DNA from: an uncultured Sphingosinicella sp.
Lineage (GTDB): Bacteria > Pseudomonadota > Alphaproteobacteria > Sphingomonadales > Sphingomonadaceae
NCBI GenBank assembly: GCA_946886275.1
Contig: CAMPIH010000069.1
Span: 1-11,129, forward strand
Direction of reading: 5' to 3'
DNA: 11,129 bases
A model generated the notes under the pieces. That model ran no database searches. It was not told the origin of the DNA and saw only the letters and a list, made by a program, of their open reading frames with translations. The position numbers were made by a program, and so were the translations under genes. Shown here piece by piece: positions 7,062 to 11,129 of this stretch (positions within the stretch are counted from its first letter, which is position 1; each line of letters opens with the position of its first letter).

Positions 7062-7077
7062 TTAACAAAGCGGTAAC
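7062..7077 (+). promoter_or_regulatory. CtrA-like binding box
   Basis: TTAAC (7062-7066), six bases, then GTAAC (7073-7077). This is the alphaproteobacterial CtrA consensus TTAA-N7-TTAA(C) with a single mismatch (G for T). It lies 48 bases before the ATG at 7126, an appropriate place for activation or repression at that promoter. Between the box and the gene is a small inverted repeat CCTCG-CCTTT-CGAGG (7091-7105). The box is AT-rich in a GC-rich intergenic region, which makes chance less likely but does not exclude it. Confidence 0.5.
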
Positions 7078-7125
7078 CATAAGAGCGCATCCTCGCCTTT
7101 CGAGGCCCAGGGGGGAGCGACGGCG

Positions 7126-7449
7126 ATGCATCGGCAACATGACGGCATGCTCGTGGTGAAGGCGGAGCTTCGCGACCGCCTGGAGACGCTTCAGGAGGCG
7201 GGACGCCGGATCGAGCTTCGCGACCTGGTCCAGGGCCTGACGTCGATCCGGACGATGGCGGCAGCCTATGGCATGACCCCGGTCGTCTGCCTCGCCGAAG
7301 CGTTCGAGCGGGCGATCCGCACCCAGCCCCGAGGCTGCCCTGCAGGACTTTATTTCAATTGCCTTCGCGACGCGATCGGCTGCGAGCGATCGGACGCCGC
7401 GGCCGGTGAATCCTGTCTTGCCTCGGTCTCGGTCCGCCTCGGCCCCTGA
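7126..7449 (+). CDS. hypothetical protein, possible degenerate HPt-like domain
   Basis: This is a 107-residue, mainly helical protein without signal peptide or membrane segment. GGGGGAG at 7111-7117, 8 bases before the ATG, is a strong ribosome binding site and supports it as a real gene. I do not recognise it with confidence. Residues 31-64 (LRDLVQGLTSIRTMAAAYGM, then LAEAFERAI) resemble the helix pair of a histidine-phosphotransfer domain, pattern H-x-x-K-G-x-A with a following G, then LA-x-x-x-E. The phosphorylated His position would be Thr39, with Arg42 and Thr43 in place of Lys and Gly. If this alignment is right, it would be a non-phosphorylatable pseudo-HPt. Four cysteines (55, 71, 79, 86) are spread through it, with a fifth (97) near the end. 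The CtrA-like box upstream and divK close by suggest a link to cell-cycle signalling, which is inference. Confidence 0.7.
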   Translation: MHRQHDGMLVVKAELRDRLETLQEAGRRIELRDLVQGLTSIRTMAAAYGMTPVVCLAEAFERAIRTQPRGCPAGLYFNCLRDAIGCERSDAAAGESCLASVSVRLGP

Positions 7450-7478
7450 TCCGACCTTCGCTGCCGTCGGCGCCCTGT

Positions 7479-7565
7479 TCAGAAGACCGCGTCGAGCAGG
7501 CCGAAGACGATCAGAAGAACGACCACGAGGCCGATCAGGAAGACGATTCCGACGAGACGCAGCAT
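7479..7565 (-). CDS. 28-residue single-pass membrane microprotein
   Basis: Starting from the ATG at 7563-7565, the minus strand encodes MLRL, then about 20 strongly hydrophobic residues (positions 5-24, rich in Val, Leu, Ile, Phe and Gly), then DAVF and a TGA at 7479-7481. GGAGG lies 5 bases before the ATG, the best ribosome binding site in this part of the window. It is located 63 bases downstream of the LysR gene on the same strand and converges on the gene ending at 7449. A positive residue at position 3 and an acidic residue at 25 suggest the N-terminus faces the cytoplasm. The function is unknown; such proteins often bind and modulate larger membrane complexes. Chance hydrophobicity is possible in a short ORF, but the strong Shine-Dalgarno argues otherwise. 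Confidence 0.6.
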   Translation of the reverse strand: MLRLVGIVFLIGLVVVLLIVFGLLDAVF

Positions 7566-7628
7566 GACGGCCTCCGAAGATGTGGCCCTTCCTCAACGAG
7601 CCCGGTTCGGCGGCGTTCCCATGGCCGT

Positions 7629-8546
7629 TCAGGCGCCGGAGTCCGCCCGAGCGTCCTCGTCTCCGCCCATCGCCAGGTTCGCCACCATCCAGTCGTGGAA
7701 GATCTTCACCGGCCGCCGCTTCAGCGCCGACCGGCGGCAGACGAACCAGTAGCTGTAGGGACTCTCGACCTTTTCATCGAACAGCCTGATCAGCCGGTCG
7801 TCGTTCGAGCCGGCGAGGTGGCTTTCCAGCATGATCGCCACGCCGAGCCCCTGGGCGGCGGCGTCGAGGATGAGCTGGCCCGAATCGAAATGGTCGATCG
7901 ACAGCGGCTGCAGATTGGGCTCGCCGACCGCCTCGCACCAATAAGCGAAGGATTCCGGCATGTCGCGATGGAGAAAGACGGTCGTCCGGGCAAGATCGGC
8001 CGGGGAACGGATCGGCTCGGGGCCGAGGCGGAGCGCTCGCGATCCGATGGCGATCACCCGGTTGCTGTCGATCCTTCGCGCATAAAGCCCCGATTCGACC
8101 TCGGTCGTGATGGCGATGGCGGCGTCGAGCCCCTCGTCGAGCCGCGCGAGCCGGTTGGCGCCGGTGTCGATATCGATGTGAAGCTCGGGATGCTCGGCGC
8201 GAAGGATCGGCAGGCTCGGCATCAGCCGCTGCGACGCGAACAGCGACGGAACGGCCAGTCGAAGCCTCAGCATCTCCCGGTCGCCAGTGGCCCTTTCCAT
8301 GGCGCGTTCGAGCGCCTCGACCGCCGGCCCCACTTCGGCGAGAAGCCGCTCGCCGTCGAGATTGAGATGGACCGACTGGTGCCGCCGCTCGAACAGGGGA
8401 TAGCCGATGAACCGCTCGAGCGACTGGATCCGGCGGGTCAAAGCCGGCGACGAAAGCGACAGCGCCTCGGCCGCGGCCTTGACCGAGCCGAGCCGGGCGG
8501 CGTGGACGAAGGCCTCGACCGCGATCAGCGGCGGCAGCCGCTTCAC
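7629..8546 (-). CDS. LysR family transcriptional regulator
   Basis: This 305-residue LTTR is a DNA-binding activator or repressor with an effector-binding C-terminal domain. The winged helix-turn-helix occupies residues of about 5-63, with the HTH at 21-40 (SVKAAAEALSLSSPALTRRI) and GYPLFERR leading into the wing. Residues of about 90-295 form the LysR substrate-binding domain, including LGVAIM. The start is GTG at 8546, which puts LPPLIAVEAF right after the first residues as in GcvA-like members. The frame is open further upstream to an ATG at 8687, but that would add 47 residues unlike the family. The effector and targets are unknown. The divergent neighbour is the Cdc48 gene, 362 bases away, and a palindrome cluster lies in the gap. 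Confidence 0.92.
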   Translation of the reverse strand: MKRLPPLIAVEAFVHAARLGSVKAAAEALSLSSPALTRRIQSLERFIGYPLFERRHQSVHLNLDGERLLAEVGPAVEALERAMERATGDREMLRLRLAVPSLFASQRLMPSLPILRAEHPELHIDIDTGANRLARLDEGLDAAIAITTEVESGLYARRIDSNRVIAIGSRALRLGPEPIRSPADLARTTVFLHRDMPESFAYWCEAVGEPNLQPLSIDHFDSGQLILDAAAQGLGVAIMLESHLAGSNDDRLIRLFDEKVESPYSYWFVCRRSALKRRPVKIFHDWMVANLAMGGDEDARADSGA

Positions 8547-8611
8547 GGCCGCGCGTCCGAAGCGCGTCTTGTGCGGCGCACAGGACGATCCTCGCCGTGT
8601 GACAGCTTCCC

Positions 8612-8657
8612 AAGAGCGGTGACTGAGTGCAATCCGTGCATCTGTAACGCCGCTCTT
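8612..8657. repeat. 8-bp inverted repeat enclosing a GTGCA direct repeat
   Basis: AAGAGCGG (8612-8619) and CCGCTCTT (8650-8657) are perfectly complementary across a 30-base loop. The loop contains GTGCA twice, at 8627-8631 and 8636-8640. It lies upstream of the LysR gene, about 65 to 110 bases from its GTG. It could be an RNA stem in a small transcript or part of a regulator binding region. Confidence 0.5.
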
Positions 8658-8662
8658 CGCAC

Positions 8663-8681
8663 TTGCACAAAAACTGTGCAA
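8663..8681. promoter_or_regulatory. TTGCAC-N7-GTGCAA dyad, candidate LysR operator
   Basis: A perfect 6-bp inverted repeat with a 7-base centre (AAAAACT) lies in the LysR-Cdc48 gap. Together with the two GTGCA copies at 8627-8640 it makes four GTGCA/TGCAC half-sites within 55 bases. LTTRs bind interrupted dyads of this general size and often autoregulate, so this is a plausible operator for the adjacent LysR gene. The classic T-N11-A spacing is not exact here. Confidence 0.4.
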
Positions 8682-8756
8682 CCGCAAAAAAGACCCTGCC
8701 TTTCAGGCATCCTCTCCTAAACTTTTCAGGCCGGCCTTCGGGTCGGCCCTTTTTTT
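8682..8756 (+). ncRNA. candidate small RNA ending at the UUCG terminator
   Basis: Upstream of the terminator there is a short stem TGCC-TTTCA-GGCA (8697-8709), then the pyrimidine stretch TCCTCTCCT (8710-8718) in a region with no evident pairing, then the terminator hairpin. An exposed CU-rich loop that can pair with Shine-Dalgarno sequences is a common layout in alphaproteobacterial small RNAs. No good coding frame ends here. The 5' end is not known: no convincing -10 box was found, and the start given is only a guess after the palindrome. Confidence 0.35.
8729..8756 (+). terminator. strong orphan intrinsic terminator with UUCG loop
   Basis: GGCCGGCC (8729-8736), TTCG loop (8737-8740) and GGTCGGCC (8741-8748) form an 8-bp stem with one G-U pair, followed by C and seven Ts (8750-8756). 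It points to the right, but no plus-strand gene ends here: the LysR gene is on the other strand and the Cdc48 gene starts downstream. It therefore probably closes a short non-coding transcript that begins left of it. Confidence 0.8.
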
Positions 8757-8853
8757 GCCTGCGTGACTGCCGCGGTCCCGATCGGCCGTCGGCCGGATGT
8801 GCCGCATCCACCCCCGATCCCGCAGCCGATCGGCGATCAATTTGAACTGGCGC

Positions 8854-8882
8854 TTTGACCAGCCGTTGTGGGTACCTATGTG
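8854..8882 (+). promoter_or_regulatory. sigma-70-like promoter of the Cdc48 gene
   Basis: TTTGAC (8854-8859), a 17-base spacer and TATGTG (8877-8882) match a housekeeping promoter reasonably well. Transcription would start near 8889, giving a leader of about 20 bases before the ATG at 8909. The rest of the 8547-8908 gap holds the palindromes and orphan terminator described separately; between 8757 and 8853 I see nothing definite. Confidence 0.5.
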
Positions 8883-8908
8883 GGGGCCAGCAACAAGGCG
8901 GATGGCGG

Positions 8909-11129
8909 ATGGCTGACGAAGAACGCAAACCCAGGCGGCTTCAGGTCGCGACGATGCGGCCCGAAGATAGCGGTCGCGGGATCGCCAGGCTGCCGCGGGC
9001 GATGATGGCCGAGCTCGGGGTCGCCGAAGGCGACGTCGTCGAGCTGATCGGCAAGAGATCGACTCCGGCCCGGGTCGTCGGCCCCTATAGCGAGGACGAG
9101 GGTCTCGAGATCATCCGTCTCGACGGACTCCAGCGCGCCAATGCCGAGATCGGCTCAGGCGACTTCATCGAGCTTCGCAAGGCCGAGTCCAAGCCCGCCC
9201 AGCGGGTCGTTTTCGCGCCCGCCCAGAAGAATCTTCGTCTTCACGGCTCGTCCCATGCGTTGAAGCGAAGCTTCGGAATGAAGCCGCTCACCGCGGGCGA
9301 CATCGTCGCCACCACCGGGCAGCAGCAGATCGTTCGCGGCGACATTCCTCCGGAGCTTCGCCAGATGCTTTCCGCGCCGGCTTTCTCGCTCCAGGAGATC
9401 CGGCTTCTGGTCGTTTCGACGGCGCCCAAGGGCATCGTCCATATCGACGCCAACACGGAGATCGAGCTCAGGCCGGAATATACCGAGGCGAAGGAGACCC
9501 GCCGGGCCGACGTCACCTATGACGACCTCGGCGGCATGGGCAGCACGATCGACCAGCTTCGCGAGATGGTCGAGCTCCCCTTGCGCTATCCGGAAATCTT
9601 CGAGCGGCTCGGAGTCGATCCGCCCAAGGGCGTCCTCCTCCACGGCCCGCCCGGCACCGGCAAGACCCGGCTCGCCCGCGCCGTCGCCAACGAAAGCGAT
9701 GCCAGCTTCTTTCACATCGCCGGCCCGGAAATCATGGGATCGGCCTATGGCGAGAGCGAAAAGAGGCTCCGCGAGCTGTTCGAGGAAGCGGCCAAGGCGT
9801 CGCCTTCGATCATCTTCATCGACGAGATCGATTCGATCGCGCCGAAGCGCGGCCAGGTGACCGGCGAGACCGAGAAACGCCTCGTCGCCCAGCTCCTGAC
9901 CCTGCTCGACGGCCTCGAGCCGCGCCAGAACCTCGTCGTCATCGCGGCCACCAACCGTCCCGAGGCGCTCGACGAGGCGCTCCGTCGTCCCGGCCGCTTC
10001 GACCGCGAGATCATCATCGGTGTCCCGGACGAGAATGGCCGGCGCGAGATCCTTGGGATCCATACTCGCGGCATGCCGCTCGCCGACGGCGTCGACCTCA
10101 AGTCGCTGGCCCGCCAGACCTATGGCTTCGTCGGCGCCGATCTCGCCGCGCTCGTCCGTGAAGCGGCGATCGAGGCGGTCCGTCAGATCATGCCTCAGCT
10201 CAATCTGGAGGAAGGGACGATCCCGCCCGAGGTGCTCGACAATCTTTCGGTCTCCCGGAAGAATTTCGAGGAGGCGCTGAAGAGGGTCCAGCCGTCGGCG
10301 ATGCGCGAGGTGATGGTCCAGATGCCGGACGTCGGCTGGGACGATGTCGGCGGAGTCGACGAGGCGCGCGAGCGGCTTCGCGAAGGCGTCGAGCTTCCGC
10401 TCAAGCATCCGGAAGCATTCCGCCGGCTCGGAATCCGCCCGGCCAAGGGCTTTCTGCTCTATGGGCCGCCAGGGACCGGCAAGACCCTATTGGCGAAGGC
10501 GACGGCGCGCGAGGCGGCGGCGAACTTCATCGCCACCAAATCGTCCGACCTCTTGTCCAAATGGTATGGCGAATCGGAGCAGCAGATCGCTCGCCTGTTC
10601 GCCCGAGCCCGCCAGGTCGCGCCGACCGTCATCTTCATCGACGAGCTCGACAGCCTCGTGCCCGCGCGCGGCGGCGGCCTCGGCGAGCCCCAGGTGACCG
10701 AGCGGGTCGTCAACACCATCCTTGCCGAAATGGATGGTCTCGAGGAGCTCCAGTCGGTCGTCGTCATCGGTGCCACCAACCGGCCCAATCTGATCGATCC
10801 GGCGCTTCTTCGCCCGGGCCGGTTCGACGAGCTGATCTACGTCACCGTTCCGGACGCAGACGGCCGCGAGCATATCCTGGGCATTCACACCAAAGGCATG
10901 CCGCTCGCCAAGGACGTCGACCTTGCTGATCTCGCCCGGCGCACGGAGCGCTTCACCGGTGCCGACCTCGAGGATCTGGTGCGCCGGGCCGGCATGTTTG
11001 CTCTTCGCGGCACGATCGAAGCGGAACAGGTGACGATGGCCGAGTTCGAACGTGCGCTGAAGGAGACGAGAGCCTCCGTCACGCCCGAGATGGAACGCGA
11101 ATATGAGCAGATCGAGGCCCATCTGAAGC
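8909..11129 (+). CDS. Cdc48/VAT-family double-ring AAA ATPase (3' end outside window)
   Basis: 740 residues are visible and the frame is still open at the edge. The protein is a homologue of archaeal VAT and eukaryotic Cdc48/p97, hexameric unfoldases that thread proteins through a central pore using ATP. The N-domain (about 4-195) has the double-psi barrel type start RLQVATMRPEDSGRGIARLP and GDVVELIG. D1 begins at DLGGMG (206-211), with Walker A GPPGTGKT (246-253), Walker B Asp305-Glu306 and arginine fingers Arg360 and Arg363. D2 begins at VGWDDVGG (475-482), with Walker A GPPGTGKT (519-526), Walker B Asp578-Glu579 and arginine fingers Arg635 and Arg638. Both pore loops are aromatic: AYGES with Tyr280 in D1 and KWYGES with Trp552-Tyr553 in D2, so both rings look able to grip substrate. 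ATG 8909 is chosen because the N-domain follows at once; the ribosome binding site is weak (AAGG). Substrates and adaptors are unknown, and no ubiquitin-like gene is visible nearby. Confidence 0.96.
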   Translation, partial: MADEERKPRRLQVATMRPEDSGRGIARLPRAMMAELGVAEGDVVELIGKRSTPARVVGPYSEDEGLEIIRLDGLQRANAEIGSGDFIELRKAESKPAQRVVFAPAQKNLRLHGSSHALKRSFGMKPLTAGDIVATTGQQQIVRGDIPPELRQMLSAPAFSLQEIRLLVVSTAPKGIVHIDANTEIELRPEYTEAKETRRADVTYDDLGGMGSTIDQLREMVELPLRYPEIFERLGVDPPKGVLLHGPPGTGKTRLARAVANESDASFFHIAGPEIMGSAYGESEKRLRELFEEAAKASPSIIFIDEIDSIAPKRGQVTGETEKRLVAQLLTLLDGLEPRQNLVVIAATNRPEALDEALRRPGRFDREIIIGVPDENGRREILGIHTRGMPLADGVDLKSLARQTYGFVGADLAALVREAAIEAVRQIMPQLNLEEGTIPPEVLDNLSVSRKNFEEALKRVQPSAMREVMVQMPDVGWDDVGGVDEARERLREGVELPLKHPEAFRRLGIRPAKGFLLYGPPGTGKTLLAKATAREAAANFIATKSSDLLSKWYGESEQQIARLFARARQVAPTVIFIDELDSLVPARGGGLGEPQVTERVVNTILAEMDGLEELQSVVVIGATNRPNLIDPALLRPGRFDELIYVTVPDADGREHILGIHTKGMPLAKDVDLADLARRTERFTGADLEDLVRRAGMFALRGTIEAEQVTMAEFERALKETRASVTPEMEREYEQIEAHLK

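Noticed and set aside
6829..7596. 255-codon minus-strand frame covering the rpmG leader, the HPt-like gene and the microprotein region
   Set aside because: It runs through rpmG, an intrinsic terminator and an opposite-strand gene with a strong ribosome binding site, and its composition is Arg-rich.
8663..8845. 60-codon plus-strand frame starting inside the palindrome upstream of the Cdc48 gene
   Set aside because: It runs straight through the strong terminator at 8729-8756 and lacks a ribosome binding site.
9155..10408. 417-codon minus-strand frame opposite the Cdc48 gene
   Set aside because: It mirrors conserved AAA codons and has no family motifs; the plus strand clearly encodes the ATPase.
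1..11129. Search by eye for CRISPR repeats, tRNA or rRNA genes, transposase genes and attachment sites
   Set aside because: No regularly spaced repeats, cloverleaf sequence, transposase motif or terminal inverted repeats were seen.

Overview
The window is high-GC DNA from an alphaproteobacterium, most likely a member of the Sphingomonadales. The basis is a DivK-type response regulator paired with a DUF3572 gene and rpmG, a CtrA-like box, and a bacterial Cdc48/VAT-type double-ring AAA ATPase (the last is a sphingomonad association recalled from general knowledge, not tested here). The DNA is almost fully coding and I saw no insertion sequence, tRNA, rRNA or CRISPR array.

Left part, minus strand (44-6207). 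This is a tightly packed run read right to left: DUF3572 protein, HAD-family hydrolase, SDR oxidoreductase, RidA-family protein, glycerophosphodiester phosphodiesterase and a FemAB/GNAT-like protein. Three of the five junctions are ATGA overlaps and the RidA/phosphodiesterase genes overlap by about 29 bases, so the six genes are probably one operon with translational coupling. A secreted S9-family prolyl-oligopeptidase-type peptidase follows 75 bases further on and has its own good promoter. Bases 1-40 may be the 3' end of a converging gene.

Middle part (6208-7565). DUF3572 and divK diverge with only 16 bases between their start codons and no Shine-Dalgarno on either side. divK (GTG start) converges on rpmG (ribosomal protein L33), with two hairpins between them. 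An intrinsic terminator lies in front of rpmG, immediately upstream of its ribosome binding site, which is an unusual arrangement. Divergent from rpmG is a 107-residue protein with a possible degenerate HPt fold, preceded by a near-consensus CtrA box. Opposite its 3' end is a 28-residue single-pass membrane microprotein with a strong ribosome binding site.

Right part (7566-11129). A LysR-type regulator lies on the minus strand. Its 362-base upstream gap holds a palindrome cluster, a strong orphan terminator with a UUCG loop on the plus strand (pointing to a small transcript), and a sigma-70-like promoter. That promoter drives a Cdc48-family ATPase, which runs off the right edge with all of its catalytic motifs present. 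No single new multi-gene system is evident. The most notable items are the rpmG leader terminator, the microprotein, the CtrA-box/HPt-like gene, the candidate small RNA and the bacterial Cdc48.
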